Numbered from the stretch's first letter, positions 17,102 to 26,957 are shown. The stretch: 64,000 nucleotides of DNA from Psychromonas sp. Urea-02u-13 (GCF_002835995.1 NZ_PJBZ01000040.1:88679-152678), one strand, 5' to 3'. The notes: generated by a model not told the origin, from the sequence alone. Numbers and translations are program-made.

Positions 17102-18052
17102 ATGATAGATAAAATAGCGACATGGTGTGCAAAAGTACCTACCGCATTAGCCGGTCTTGCATTAGGTATTGCGAGTTTAGGCTGGTGTTGGGAAAGTGGT
17201 GGCGACTTTCAAGGGCAAGCGCAAATGAGCGGGGCATTTGTTGCTTCTCTTTTAGTGAGTGCATTGTTATTGAAGTTCCTGTTTAACCCTGACTTGCTGA
17301 AAAAAGATCTGGCTCATCATATGAGTGGCAGTGTGGTACCGACGTTCAGTATGGCCACTATGGTCATCGCTAACAGTGTTAATTATTATAACCATCAAGC
17401 AGCCCTTATTTTATGGTTAATGGCTATCTGTTTGCACTTAACCTTTTTGATTATGTTTAGCTATTTCCGCATTAAAGATTTTAAATTCGAGCATGTGTTA
17501 CCGAGCTGGTTTATTCCGCCTGTTGGTATCGTGGTTGCGGTGGTTTCTTTTCCGGGTGGGTCGCTGATACATATTGCTAATGGCTTATTAATTTTTGGCT
17601 TAGTGACCTATGCCATTTTATTACCCACAGTGTTATATCGTTATTTTTTACATGACAAAATAGCGGATCATGAAAAGCCAACGATTGCGGTATTTGCCGC
17701 CCCTGCGAGTTTGAGTTTAGCGGGGTACTTAACCATTGTTGATACACCACATTTTTTGATGGTATTAGTCTTAGGCACAATTGCTTTCTCAATGACATTA
17801 TTCATCTATTGCGCGTTAACTAAGCTGTTACGCTTACCTTTTAGCCCTGCCTATTCAGCGTTTACTTTCCCATTGGTGATTAGCGCAACGGCGATGTTTA
17901 AAACCAGCCACTATTTATTGACTCATGGTTACAGTGTGCAATTAGCTGAACTGGCTGAATATATCGCTTATGTAGAGTTGACGTTAGCTACCTTAATGGT
18001 GGTCTATGTGTCATTACGTTATGTGATGCACTTTAGCCAAGGTAGTGAGTAA
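17102..18052 (+). CDS. TDT-family (TehA/SLAC1-like) membrane transporter
   Basis: A 316-residue protein with about ten hydrophobic spans and few charges. The opening K-V-P-T-A-L-A-G-L-A-L-G-I-A-S-L-G-W-C-W, the V-V-P-T-F-S-M-A-T-M segment, and a conserved P-P-V-G-I-V near residue 140 are typical of the tellurite-resistance/dicarboxylate transporter family. Members form anion pores in the inner membrane; the ion carried here cannot be read from sequence. It is controlled in all likelihood by the divergent LysR protein. It ends before a hairpin at 18107-18150. Confidence 0.83.
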   Translation: MIDKIATWCAKVPTALAGLALGIASLGWCWESGGDFQGQAQMSGAFVASLLVSALLLKFLFNPDLLKKDLAHHMSGSVVPTFSMATMVIANSVNYYNHQAALILWLMAICLHLTFLIMFSYFRIKDFKFEHVLPSWFIPPVGIVVAVVSFPGGSLIHIANGLLIFGLVTYAILLPTVLYRYFLHDKIADHEKPTIAVFAAPASLSLAGYLTIVDTPHFLMVLVLGTIAFSMTLFIYCALTKLLRLPFSPAYSAFTFPLVISATAMFKTSHYLLTHGYSVQLAELAEYIAYVELTLATLMVVYVSLRYVMHFSQGSE

Positions 18053-18106
18053 GGAAGTTAAGTTTTTGAAATGAATAGCGGGGAGGGTCGTTGTTTATTG
18101 ATGGGT

Positions 18107-18150
18107 AACGAATGAATAAACCTCATTGTTTATCCATTCGCTCTCTTTTT
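18107..18150 (+). terminator. Probable terminator after the TDT transporter
   Basis: CGAATGAATAAAC, a six-base loop, GTTTATCCATTCG (one mismatch), followed by CTCTCTTTTT. It is about 55 bases past the stop and lies 40 bases before the convergent asmA 3' end. Confidence 0.7.
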
Positions 18151-18190
18151 ATAAGGGCACCTTTATAAGGCGCTCTTATCAAAGGTATGT

Positions 18191-20284
18191 TTAGAAGAAC
18201 TTTTTAAGTTTATCTTCTAGACGTTTTCCCTCTTTCTTTATTTTTTTCTGTGTTTCTACATCTATTTTATCTTCGTATTTTTTAAGTTCTTGTTTTGCTT
18301 TCTCTTGTAGACGTTTTTTCTCAACATCAAGTTTGGCTTTTAACTGCTCTTTCAGGGCGCTGTCGGTATCCAGAGAAATTTTAGGATCAGTAAAGCTGCC
18401 TTTAATTAACATCGGAATAGTTAAGCCATTCAAATCAGCATAATCGGTATCTGATTTACTACTCGAAAGTGGGCTAATACTGAGTTTGTAATCAAGCGTT
18501 TCTTTAATGATATGAACCAGTCCTGAGCCATCAAGACGCATTACAGGTGACAACATCAAGAATTTTTGATTATTAACCAGACCTTTATTAATACTAAAGT
18601 CGCCGGTTAACGAGGCAAAATCGGTCTTTTTAATATTATCCTCAGTCGGTGCTTTTTTACCGGTTAATTTTGCTTTTAATGCACGTATTTCTTGCGGAAT
18701 ATTAACACCGTAAATCTCACCATCAAGTAAACTAAAACTACCTTTACCAACAATACCTTGTTTTATCTTAGTCGCGGTTAACCCTTGGCCTTTACCTTTA
18801 AAGTTAAAGTTAGTTTCACCACTAATCAGGTCTATTTCTGCAGCATCTATTAATAGAGGGCGTATTTGAACACCTTTTAATGTGCTTGTTGCTTGGTATT
18901 TATTACGTCCTTTACTGTCGCTTACTTGCGCGTTTAGCGTTAATAAACCTTGGTATAATTCAGCCGTTAATAATTTTACGTTTGCTGTGCCTTTGTTAAT
19001 AATCAAATGATTGTTTATTTCACCAATATTGATGTTATCCACTTTGACACCGGCAATTTTTAAATGACCGTCAATATCTAAATCATGTAAAAAAGCTAAA
19101 TCAGGCTCAACTTCCGCTGCCTGTTCTACAGCACTGCTGGTTGTAGAAGGCTTACTTGTTTCGTTCGCCTTAGCATCAGCAGGCGCGCTGTCTTTTTTAT
19201 CGGCCGCTTTAGCCATGTAGTGATTAAGGTCCCACTTATTCGCCACTAAGTTGTAACGTATTTTAGTGATGTTCGCGGTTTGAACGCTCAGTTCACCGGC
19301 CAATTCAAGCTGATCAACCTTCAGTTTCAACGCCTTAATGGTGGCAAGCTGCTCATCAAGTTGGTAGCTAATCGTTGCATTAACTTGTGTACTGACTTTT
19401 TTGTTGGGTAAGTTATCTGCTGTGATAACGGTATTGATATCAAAATCACTCAAGGTGATTTTTTTGCTATTCACTGCAAAATCGACATCGGTTTTCAGCA
19501 CACTTTTTAGTTGTCCGTTAGGTAATACTTTACCTGTCACTAAAGTGTCGACTTGTAGTTTGCTAAGTTTGATATTGGACATATCTTTATTAACAAGAAG
19601 CTGTGAATTAAGTTGTATTTCTGCCTGTAAATCATCAATCACTAACTTAGTATTAATAACAAGTTCAGTCTCTTTGTCGAACGCAAACTCACCCAGTTTT
19701 ATCTCATTAATAGTAATTTTTTGATGACTGCCTGCTTGAAGATCTTGTAACTCAATTATCGCGTTATTGATATCAATGCCAGCAAGTTGGGTTTTATCAA
19801 AGGCAAAGAAAGGTTCATCTTTCTCTGAAGCTACCGTCTCCTCTGCTGGTGTTGCATCTTTTACCGCTGCAGGTTGATCTGTTTCAGCGCTTTTCTTGCC
19901 CATATTATCCAGGTTAGAAAGGCCATTTTTATCCGTTAATAGTGTTAATTCAAAACCATCAAGGGTTAACTTACCAATTGAAATTTCACCTTTTAATAAG
20001 GGTAAAATATTAATGCCGAGAGAAGCTTTATTAATTTTTACTAAATGAGGTTGACTGAAACCGCTTAAATTATCTAGCTCAATCTGGCCACTAGAAAACC
20101 CAAGTTGTGGGTAAAATGTCCAGCCAATATCACCAACAATATGTAAATCTCGATTTAGGTTTGTTTTAACCTGTGCTTCAATTTCGCTTTTGTAATCATT
20201 TGGGTCAACAAAGATTAATAACAAAGTAATTGTTAGCGCCAGTAATGCAAAGATTGCGATGGATAATTTAATTAAAAGTTTCAT
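18191..20284 (-). CDS. asmA: AsmA family protein
   Basis: A 697-residue inner-membrane-anchored periplasmic protein. One N-terminal span (LIKLSIAIFALLALTITLLLIFV, about 4-26) is followed by D-P-N-D-Y-K and a long beta-rich AsmA domain. It ends in a lysine/glutamate-rich coiled coil (about 645-697). AsmA-like proteins are bridge-like lipid-transfer candidates affecting outer-membrane assembly; E. coli AsmA is 617 residues, so this one is somewhat longer. Low-complexity linkers rich in Ala, Glu and Ser lie near 135-160 and 365-390. It follows yciH by ten bases on the same strand, so the two probably share a transcript. Confidence 0.88.
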   Translation of the reverse strand: MKLLIKLSIAIFALLALTITLLLIFVDPNDYKSEIEAQVKTNLNRDLHIVGDIGWTFYPQLGFSSGQIELDNLSGFSQPHLVKINKASLGINILPLLKGEISIGKLTLDGFELTLLTDKNGLSNLDNMGKKSAETDQPAAVKDATPAEETVASEKDEPFFAFDKTQLAGIDINNAIIELQDLQAGSHQKITINEIKLGEFAFDKETELVINTKLVIDDLQAEIQLNSQLLVNKDMSNIKLSKLQVDTLVTGKVLPNGQLKSVLKTDVDFAVNSKKITLSDFDINTVITADNLPNKKVSTQVNATISYQLDEQLATIKALKLKVDQLELAGELSVQTANITKIRYNLVANKWDLNHYMAKAADKKDSAPADAKANETSKPSTTSSAVEQAAEVEPDLAFLHDLDIDGHLKIAGVKVDNINIGEINNHLIINKGTANVKLLTAELYQGLLTLNAQVSDSKGRNKYQATSTLKGVQIRPLLIDAAEIDLISGETNFNFKGKGQGLTATKIKQGIVGKGSFSLLDGEIYGVNIPQEIRALKAKLTGKKAPTEDNIKKTDFASLTGDFSINKGLVNNQKFLMLSPVMRLDGSGLVHIIKETLDYKLSISPLSSSKSDTDYADLNGLTIPMLIKGSFTDPKISLDTDSALKEQLKAKLDVEKKRLQEKAKQELKKYEDKIDVETQKKIKKEGKRLEDKLKKFF

Positions 20285-20294
20285 TTTTATTCCT

Positions 20295-20621
20295 TTAGCT
20301 GCCTGCTAATTTGACGGTATAACCTTTTGCTTCTAACAAGGTTTTGATTATTTCTCGTTGTTCACCTTGAATCTCAATAACAAAATCTTTGACTGCACCA
20401 CCTGTACCGGTACGTTTTTTGATGTCTTTCGCTAAAACTTTCAGCTCTTTTTCGTCTAACTGCAAACCTTTAATTAGCGTCACACCTTTGCCTTTACGGC
20501 CTTTTGTTTCACGGTGTAAGCGAATAACCCCATCACCATCAGGTGCTGATTTTTTTTCTTTCGGTTGTTCTATCTTTCCACCATCTGTTGAATAAACCAG
20601 ATTAAGTCCACTTAAGTCCAT
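20295..20621 (-). CDS. yciH: SUI1/eIF1-like translation factor YciH
   Basis: A 108-residue protein with a C-terminal SUI1 domain (about residues 30-105): R-K-G-K-G-V-T-L-I-K-G-L, L-A-K-D-I-K-K-R-T-G-T-G-G-A-V-K and a final I-K-T-L-L-E-A-K-G-Y-T-V-K-L-A-G. This closely tracks E. coli YciH, the bacterial eIF1 homologue that can influence initiation fidelity. Length equals the E. coli protein. It lies directly upstream of asmA and divergent from feoA. Confidence 0.93.
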   Translation of the reverse strand: MDLSGLNLVYSTDGGKIEQPKEKKSAPDGDGVIRLHRETKGRKGKGVTLIKGLQLDEKELKVLAKDIKKRTGTGGAVKDFVIEIQGEQREIIKTLLEAKGYTVKLAGS

Positions 20622-20731
20622 GTTTTTTCCTTACTTTACAAAATACGATATTAGCTCAGTTTAGCAGAGAGTCATTTAAGATTGATCAAAAACATTGTTT
20701 ACCCGTATTTTTTACTTTACCATTTAATGCA

Positions 20732-20750
20732 AATGAGAGTGATTGGTATT
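20732..20750. promoter_or_regulatory. Fur-like site upstream of feoABC
   Basis: AATGAGAGTGATTGGTATT partly matches the AATGATAATGATTATCATT type of Fur operator. It lies 28 bases before the feoA start, in the divergent gap with yciH. Position and gene function support it; the match itself is imperfect. Confidence 0.5.
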
Positions 20751-20777
20751 AGCAATTAATGATAAGGTAAATAACTG

Positions 20778-21008
20778 ATGGTTTTATCAGATCTTAGTGC
20801 AGGGCAGTCTGCCCAAATAGTAAATATGCAGTCCATGGAGCCGGCGATGCGTAAAAAATTATTAAATTTAGGATTCTTACCTAAGGCAAAAGTTGAGTTA
20901 TTACGTTTGGCCCCGATGGGCGACCCTGTGGTAATTCGCTGTGCAAGTAGCAGTATTGCGTTACGAAAATCGATCATTAGTAAAATTAAAGTGGAGCTGT
21001 TGAAATGA
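20778..21008 (+). CDS. feoA: Ferrous iron transport protein FeoA
   Basis: A 76-residue SH3-like cytosolic protein that works with FeoB in Fe(II) uptake. Typical segments are L-S-A-G-Q-S-A-Q-I-V, R-K-K-L-L-N-L-G-F-L-P (about 28-38) and L-A-P-M-G-D-P-V-V-I. It is first in the feoABC operon and its stop overlaps the feoB start (ATGA), indicating translational coupling. A Fur-like site is just upstream. Confidence 0.95.
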   Translation: MVLSDLSAGQSAQIVNMQSMEPAMRKKLLNLGFLPKAKVELLRLAPMGDPVVIRCASSSIALRKSIISKIKVELLK

Positions 21009-23293
21009 ATTTATCGATAGCCACCATTGGTAACCCCAATTCAGGAAAAACCACGCTCTTTAATATGCTCACTGGCGCAAATCAAAATGTCGGGAACTGG
21101 AGTGGTGTGACGGTTGAGAAAAAGACCGGTTATTTCTCTCTCAGTGATAAAACAGACGTGCGTATCATCGACTTGCCAGGTATTTATAGCTTAGATTATG
21201 ACAGTGAAGGTTCATCACTAGATGAACGTGTCGCCTTTGATTACATTATGCAAAATAGCCCTGATGTGATTATTAATGTGATTGATGCGAGCTGTTTAGA
21301 GCGTAGTTTGTATTTGACGGTGCAACTTAAAGAGCTGGGTTTACCGGTTGTTGCGGTGATCAATAAAATGGATGTCGCGCTGAAGAAAAAACTGCTCATT
21401 AATGAAAAAAGCTTAGCTAAAAAGCTCGGTTGCCCTGTGGTGACTATTTCTGCACATGATAAAAAATCAGTTGCTAAATTAAGCCAACAATTACAAACCT
21501 TGTCAGAGAAAAACTTAACAACCCCGATTGAGCTGGATTATGGTTCAACGCTCACGCCTATTATCGAAACCAGCACGCAACTATTAGAGAAGGTGACACA
21601 TCATCTACAAAATAGGGCGCTTGCCATCAAACTGCTAGAGGGTGATGAAACGGTACTGTCGTTATTGCCCAAAGTTGAACAAGCAATCTTTATTGAGCAA
21701 AAGTCGCTACTTTCAGCGCAACAAAATGAAGAGATTGACTTACAAATTGCAGATACACGTTATTCCTTTATTTACCAAGTGACACAAGATTCAGTGCGTA
21801 CGCAGGGTAAGTTAGGCCGTAGTATTACCGAGAAAATCGATGCGCTTGTGATGAATCGTTACGCGGGTGTGCCGTTCTTCTTATTGGTGATGTACTTGAT
21901 GTTTATGTTTTCGATTAACATCGGCAGTGCATTTATCGACTTTTTTGATATCAGCGCTGGTGCTATTTTTGTTGATGGCAGTGCGCAATTATTATCCGCA
22001 ATATCCGCCCCCGATTGGTTAATTAATGTTTTAGCCTATGGCGTGGGTAACGGTATTCAAACGGTGATGACCTTTATTCCCGTGATTGCGTGTTTGTATC
22101 TATTTTTAGCGGTACTGGAAGCGTCGGGTTATTTAGCGCGTGCCGCTTTTGTGATTGATAAAGCGATGCAGTTTATTGGTTTACCGGGTAAATCGTTTGT
22201 ACCGATGATTGTAGGGTTTGGTTGTACAGTGCCCGCGGTAATGGCGGCCAGAACACTAGAAAAAGAGAGAGAGCGACTATTAACGGTTGTGATGTCTCCT
22301 TTTATGTCCTGTGGTGCAAGATTACCTGTGTATGCTTTATTTGCCAGCGCATTTTTTCCTGACAGAGGCCAAAATATCGTCTTTATTCTCTACTTAATTG
22401 GTATTGCGGTCGCGGTACTAACGGGATATATCTTAAGTCGTACTTTATTACCGGGAAAAAGTGAAAATATGTTCCTGGAGATTCCTGATTACGAGCTTCC
22501 TACATTACGTAATACATTAACTAAAACATGGCAGAAATTAAAAGGGTTCTTATTTGGCGCAGGGCAAACGATTGTTATCGTAGTGACGCTGTTAAATGTG
22601 ATTAACTCGATTGGTTTAGATGGCAGTTTTGGTCACCAAGACAGTGCGGATTCTCTGCTCAGTAAAAGCGCACAAATTATTACACCCGTGCTTTCTCCAC
22701 TCGGTGTGACACAGGATAACTGGCCAGCAACCGTAGGTATTGTGACTGGATTATTTGCCAAAGAGGCGGTGGTTGGCACGTTAAATAACCTTTATTCAAC
22801 ACAGCAAAGTGATGATGAAGCAGAACTGACGTTACTTGAAAAACTCAACGAGGCTGTCGCGACAATCCCTGAAAACTTAATGGGTATTAGTGTCAGCGAT
22901 CCGCTAGGTATTGATGTCGGTGATTTAGGCGATTTACAAGCTGCAGCTGAAGACCAAGGTGTGGACTTAACTATCTTTAAAAATATTCAAGATGCCTTTG
23001 TGACACCAGAAGCCGCTTTTGCTTATCTATTGTTCATCTTGTTATATGCACCTTGTGCGGCAGCAATGGGCGCTATTGTGCGTGAAGTGGGCGGGCAGTG
23101 GGCTAAGTTTATTGCAATATGGACAAGCGCAGTGGCGTACATTGTGTCGGTTTCTTATTATCAAATAGCAACTTTTTCAATGCAGCCCAATAGCCATGTC
23201 TTGTATATCATTGTCTCGATTGTGATTATGGGCGGTGTGGTGTTTATGCTCAAGCGTCGCGGTAACGTACTGGCTGTGAGTTTAGTGTCATGA
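21005..23293 (+). CDS. feoB: Ferrous iron transporter FeoB
   Basis: A 762-residue inner-membrane Fe(II) transporter. The N-terminal G domain has G1 GNPNSGKTT (9-17), G3 D-L-P-G (about 59-62) and G4 N-K-M-D (about 122-125). The membrane part carries the two inverted Gate regions, with conserved cysteine signatures V-G-F-G-C-T-V-P-A-V and S-P-F-M-S-C-G-A-R-L-P-V-Y, and a later L-Y-A-P-C-A-A-A-M-G. Length is typical (E. coli 773). It overlaps feoA and feoC by four bases on either side, so the three genes form a tight operon. Confidence 0.98.
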   Translation: MNLSIATIGNPNSGKTTLFNMLTGANQNVGNWSGVTVEKKTGYFSLSDKTDVRIIDLPGIYSLDYDSEGSSLDERVAFDYIMQNSPDVIINVIDASCLERSLYLTVQLKELGLPVVAVINKMDVALKKKLLINEKSLAKKLGCPVVTISAHDKKSVAKLSQQLQTLSEKNLTTPIELDYGSTLTPIIETSTQLLEKVTHHLQNRALAIKLLEGDETVLSLLPKVEQAIFIEQKSLLSAQQNEEIDLQIADTRYSFIYQVTQDSVRTQGKLGRSITEKIDALVMNRYAGVPFFLLVMYLMFMFSINIGSAFIDFFDISAGAIFVDGSAQLLSAISAPDWLINVLAYGVGNGIQTVMTFIPVIACLYLFLAVLEASGYLARAAFVIDKAMQFIGLPGKSFVPMIVGFGCTVPAVMAARTLEKERERLLTVVMSPFMSCGARLPVYALFASAFFPDRGQNIVFILYLIGIAVAVLTGYILSRTLLPGKSENMFLEIPDYELPTLRNTLTKTWQKLKGFLFGAGQTIVIVVTLLNVINSIGLDGSFGHQDSADSLLSKSAQIITPVLSPLGVTQDNWPATVGIVTGLFAKEAVVGTLNNLYSTQQSDDEAELTLLEKLNEAVATIPENLMGISVSDPLGIDVGDLGDLQAAAEDQGVDLTIFKNIQDAFVTPEAAFAYLLFILLYAPCAAAMGAIVREVGGQWAKFIAIWTSAVAYIVSVSYYQIATFSMQPNSHVLYIIVSIVIMGGVVFMLKRRGNVLAVSLVS

Positions 23294-23520
23294 TTTTAAA
23301 ATCAATTTGTGATTATGTTTTACAGGCTGGGCGGGTAGAGGAATCTCTCTTGCTAAAGCACTTTCATCTTCGCCAAGAGGGTTTAAATGCATTAATGTCG
23401 CCTTTGTTAAAACGAGGAAAAATACAAAAAACATTACATCAACGGGGTGAAAAACTCACTCCACTTGTTTATTACAGTTATCCATCAGACACTCAAATCC
23501 CCTCGATATCAATCGTTTAA
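23290..23520 (+). CDS. feoC: FeoC-like small winged-helix protein
   Basis: A 76-residue protein starting in an ATGA overlap with feoB. The helix-turn-helix-like part (ICDYVLQAGRVEESLLLKHF ... LLKRGKIQKTL) fits FeoC. It has only one cysteine (C7) and lacks the C-terminal Cys cluster that enterobacterial FeoC uses for an Fe-S cluster. As I recall, Vibrio cholerae FeoC also lacks these cysteines but binds FeoB, so the loss is a lineage trait rather than a defect. Identification rests mainly on operon position and size. Confidence 0.8.
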   Translation: MILKSICDYVLQAGRVEESLLLKHFHLRQEGLNALMSPLLKRGKIQKTLHQRGEKLTPLVYYSYPSDTQIPSISIV

Positions 23521-23544
23521 AAAATGATTTATTAGGGGGGCATT

Positions 23545-23582
23545 ATTTATGCTTATTTCAGTACACTGAATTAAGCATAAAT
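23545..23582. repeat. 38-base palindrome downstream of feoC
   Basis: ATTTATGCTTAtTTCAG, loop TACA, CTGAAtTAAGCATAAAT: near-perfect arms with no T-tract following. It lies 25 bases after the feoC stop and may act as a transcript-end stabiliser or a weak terminator of the feo operon. Confidence 0.6.
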
Positions 23583-23762
23583 CGCGTGCTCCTCTACCAT
23601 TCCCTTGTATAATTTATAATAATAAAAATATATCAGCTACTTACGCTACGACTCACTAAAAATAGAATGAATATTAAATGAGCACTACTTTTTATGGGTA
23701 GCTATATATATTAAATATTGTAGAATCCCTCTTTTTTAGCATTTTGTATTATCGAGGCTCCA

Positions 23763-24881
23763 ATGAGTATTAAAAAAGTAAATCTATTAGATCTGAACCG
23801 TGAGGCATTGCGTGAATTTTTTGTCGAAATGGGCGAAAAACCGTTCCGTGCGGAACAGGTGATGAAATGGGTTTACCATTTTGGCTGTGAAGACTTCGAT
23901 TTGATGGATAACATCAATAAAAAACTGCGTGAAAAATTAAAGCAACGCGCTGAAATTGTTGCACCAGAAGTAACAGTAGAGCAACGCAGTAGCGATGGTA
24001 CCATTAAATGGGTTATGCGTGTTGGTAACCAAGATATCGAAACTGTTTATATTCCAGAAAAAGATCGTGCGACATTATGTGTTTCATCACAGGTGGGTTG
24101 TGCATTAGCGTGTAACTTCTGTTCAACAGCGCAGCAAGGCTTTAACCGTAACTTAACCGTTTCTGAAATAATTGGTCAAGTATGGCGTGCAGCTAAAATT
24201 GTCGGTGTGATGGGTGAAGCGGGCAAACGTCCTATTACTAATGTTGTAATGATGGGTATGGGCGAACCATTACTTAATCTAAATAACGTTATTCCAGCAA
24301 TGGAACTGATGCTAGATGATTTCGGTTATGCGTTATCAAAACGTCGTGTCACTATTTCAACATCGGGTGTAGTACCTGCATTAGATATTTTAGGTGATCG
24401 AATTGACGTTGCATTAGCTATCTCATTACATGCTGCTAATGATGATTTACGTTCACAAATGATGCCGATTAATGATAAATACAACATTGCTGATTTTCTT
24501 GCTGGCGTAAAACGCTACATGGAAAAATCAAAAGCAAACCGTGGCAAAGTAACGATTGAATATTTATTATTGGATCACTTCAATGATTCAACGGATCAAG
24601 CACATGAGTTAGGCATTCTTTTAAAAGATACGCCATGTAAAATCAACTTGATTCCATTTAACCCATTCCCGGGTAATGATTATGAAAAACCAAGTAATAG
24701 TCGTGTTGATCGTTTCAGCAAAGTATTGATGGAATATGGTTATACCGTTATTGTGCGTAAAACGCGTGGTGATGATATTGATGCAGCCTGTGGTCAATTG
24801 GTTGGTGATGTTATTGACCGTACTAAACGTGTGATTAAGAAGCGTCAGCAAGGCGAAACAATCTCAATTACAGAAGCTTAA
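23763..24881 (+). CDS. rlmN: 23S rRNA A2503/tRNA A37 C2-methyltransferase RlmN
   Basis: A 372-residue radical SAM enzyme. The cluster-binding cysteines are C113-x3-C117-x2-C120 (CALACNFC). G-M-G-E-P-L-L-N is the SAM-contact motif, and a C-terminal A-A-C-G-Q-L segment carries a methyl-transfer cysteine. It starts with [10 protein letters not shown] like the E. coli protein. It begins the block rlmN-pilF-rodZ-ispG seen in E. coli and relatives. A 242-base gap upstream includes the palindrome after feoC, so it has its own promoter. Confidence 0.97.
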   Translation: MSIKKVNLLDLNREALREFFVEMGEKPFRAEQVMKWVYHFGCEDFDLMDNINKKLREKLKQRAEIVAPEVTVEQRSSDGTIKWVMRVGNQDIETVYIPEKDRATLCVSSQVGCALACNFCSTAQQGFNRNLTVSEIIGQVWRAAKIVGVMGEAGKRPITNVVMMGMGEPLLNLNNVIPAMELMLDDFGYALSKRRVTISTSGVVPALDILGDRIDVALAISLHAANDDLRSQMMPINDKYNIADFLAGVKRYMEKSKANRGKVTIEYLLLDHFNDSTDQAHELGILLKDTPCKINLIPFNPFPGNDYEKPSNSRVDRFSKVLMEYGYTVIVRKTRGDDIDAACGQLVGDVIDRTKRVIKKRQQGETISITEA

Positions 24882-24966
24882 AATAAAATCTTAATATACA
24901 GAATGATCGAAGTAGGAAAACCACACAAAATAGAATGAAAAATGGCATTACTTCGGTCACAATGCC

Positions 24967-25021
24967 TATACCCATATTTCTTCAAAATACTTTCTTTACG
25001 TAGTTGATGATTATGGGTATA
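24967..25021. repeat. TATACCC...GGGTATA hairpin, short form
   Basis: A 55-base unit starting TATACCCATATTTCTTCAAA and ending GATTATGGGTATA, between rlmN and pilF. Its ends match the 46-base hairpin at 3427 and the larger elements at 55925 and 62380. Only the outer nine to ten bases pair well here. Confidence 0.6.
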
Positions 25022-25050
25022 TCTTGCTTATCAAATAGTCTAAGGGAAAT

Positions 25051-25833
25051 ATGCGTCTATTTTTTGTTGTTCTTTCATCTGTTCTGTTTTTAAGTGCTTG
25101 TGTCTCTAGCGAAACATCTATCACCACCAAAAATACAGGCGCAGGTCATGCAACTCAGTTCGACCCAAAAGGGGCCGCTGAAACACGGGTTAAACTTGCA
25201 TTGGTTTATTTGCGTAAAAGTAATATGCAACAAGCAAAAGAAAACCTCGATAAAGCCTTAGAATACCAACCCAATGATGCCAATATTTACCGAATTTTTG
25301 CCTACTATTATCAACGCGTAAACGAAAATGATACCGCTGAAGAGTATTATAAAAAATCACTGCGTATCGACTCAAAAAATGCAGATACCTATAACAACTA
25401 CGGCACTTTTTTATGTAAATTGGCGCGTTATAAAGAAGCTGAAAAAGCTTTTGTAACCGCTGTTGAGCAGTCGACTTATACCGGTGTTGCAAATACTTAT
25501 GAGAATGCCGCTGTGTGTGCAGAAAAAGCAGGCGTCACCGAAAAAGCACTTTATTATTACCAATATGCGCTTTCGCATAATCCTAACAAATCTTACATTA
25601 ACCTTTCTTTAGCGAAACTGAATATTGATGAAAAAGAATATGCTGCCGCACGTTTAAACTTGTTTAATTTCCAGAAAAAAAGCAAAACCAATGCAGAAAG
25701 TTTATGGCAATGGATTCGCTTAAGTTACGCGACCGAGAAAGGGGCTAGTTTAAGCAAGTATGCCGGGCAGCTATTAGAGCAGTTCCCTGACTCTGAGCGT
25801 GCATTAGATTATTTAAACCATGAGTATTATTAA
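25051..25833 (+). CDS. pilF: Type IV pilus biogenesis/stability lipoprotein PilF (PilW)
   Basis: A 260-residue outer-membrane lipoprotein with TPR repeats. The signal peptide ends in lipobox L-S-A-C (cleavage before Cys17). TPR units run from about residue 40 to 200 (ETRVKLALVYLRKSNMQQAKENL, NADTYNNYGTFLCKLARYKEAEKAF). PilF/PilW guides assembly of the PilQ secretin. It precedes rodZ with only two bases between, the conserved neighbour order. Whether this organism makes type IV pili cannot be judged from this window. Confidence 0.9.
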   Translation: MRLFFVVLSSVLFLSACVSSETSITTKNTGAGHATQFDPKGAAETRVKLALVYLRKSNMQQAKENLDKALEYQPNDANIYRIFAYYYQRVNENDTAEEYYKKSLRIDSKNADTYNNYGTFLCKLARYKEAEKAFVTAVEQSTYTGVANTYENAAVCAEKAGVTEKALYYYQYALSHNPNKSYINLSLAKLNIDEKEYAAARLNLFNFQKKSKTNAESLWQWIRLSYATEKGASLSKYAGQLLEQFPDSERALDYLNHEYY

Positions 25834-25835
25834 CA

Positions 25836-26936
25836 ATGAAAATAGATGATAGTGAATCACCTGAAATTATTGTCCCGTTAGGTAAAGCCTTAAAAGATGC
25901 ACGTTTACAGGCTTCATTATCGGTTGATGAAGTCGCAGAGAAGCTGAATTTAGGGCTTGCTACAGTACATGAACTTGAAGATGCGCTGGACAGTGTGTTA
26001 GAAACGAAAAAATACCCAGTGATTTATTTACGCGGTTACCTTGTCAACTATGCCAAATTAGTTGGATTAAATACCTTAGAGTTGTTTGTTGAATATCAGC
26101 AACTTTGCACTGTGCAGAAAAAAACAAAATCCATTTCTTCCTCCTCTCTAACTATTCCGTTGACTAAGAAACGCTCTAAATTTTTACCCGTTTTATTTAT
26201 TTTTATTATGCTATCTATTGTCATTGCAGCGGTATTGTTCCTGTTTAACAAACCCTTTCTGAACGTATTTCAGGCTATCAATTCAACATTCTCAACCAGT
26301 GTTGAACACGAAGGCTCGAGTACAAAGCTGATCCTCACAGAAAATATTTCATCAGAGAGTGAAAAGCAATTAACAGACAGTGAAAATACAGGCGCTAATG
26401 ACACGCTTAACGAGACGTCGACACAAGCAAAAAAAGACGCCATTAAGGTAAACGTTAGTCCTGAACCTGTTGCGCATGTTGTTGAACCCATTGCAGAAGA
26501 TGTCGCGGTGCCACTTGTTGAGCCCACAGAGGTTATCGAAGACGTTAGCACTGCAGAAAGCAGCAGTGAACCTGTTCAACAAGTTGAAGCAAGCTTTGAT
26601 GCTTTTGAAGCAGTTGCCTCTGATACTGAAAACGATGAACAAGCGTTCGCAGAAGAAACCGCTGAAGCCGCGATTGAAGAAGAATTACCCGCAGGGCCAG
26701 AGGCTTTGTCGCTGGCTTTTAATGCCGATTGTTGGACAGAAGTATTTGATGCAAAGGGCGACCGAATTGCCTTTGGTTTGTACAAAGCTGGCCGTGTATT
26801 AATGCTTTCTGGCAGCGCTCCTTTTCAGCTAAAATTAGGTGATCCCAGCGTTGTCGAGATACAATATCAAGACCAAATTATCGAAGGTGAGTTTACACCT
26901 GGTCGTAGTGCGCAGTTTAGCGTACCACTCTCTTAA
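25836..26936 (+). CDS. rodZ: Cytoskeletal protein RodZ
   Basis: A 366-residue bitopic membrane protein that links MreB to the cell-wall machinery. The N-terminal helix-turn-helix (about 12-80: LGKALKDARLQASLSVDEVAEKL) binds MreB. One membrane span (FLPVLFIFIMLSIVIAAVLFLF) lies near 110-132. A long acidic, Ser/Val-rich periplasmic linker (about 150-285) leads to a C-terminal DUF4115 beta domain (LSLAFNADCWTEVFDAKGDRIAFGL). It lies between pilF and ispG in the conserved order. Confidence 0.94.
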   Translation: MKIDDSESPEIIVPLGKALKDARLQASLSVDEVAEKLNLGLATVHELEDALDSVLETKKYPVIYLRGYLVNYAKLVGLNTLELFVEYQQLCTVQKKTKSISSSSLTIPLTKKRSKFLPVLFIFIMLSIVIAAVLFLFNKPFLNVFQAINSTFSTSVEHEGSSTKLILTENISSESEKQLTDSENTGANDTLNETSTQAKKDAIKVNVSPEPVAHVVEPIAEDVAVPLVEPTEVIEDVSTAESSSEPVQQVEASFDAFEAVASDTENDEQAFAEETAEAAIEEELPAGPEALSLAFNADCWTEVFDAKGDRIAFGLYKAGRVLMLSGSAPFQLKLGDPSVVEIQYQDQIIEGEFTPGRSAQFSVPLS

Positions 26937-26957
26937 ATTTTACACAGAGTTGCTTTT

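Noticed and set aside
20295..23520. Single operon yciH-feoABC
   Set aside because: yciH is on the opposite strand and reads with asmA; only the control gap is shared with feoA.
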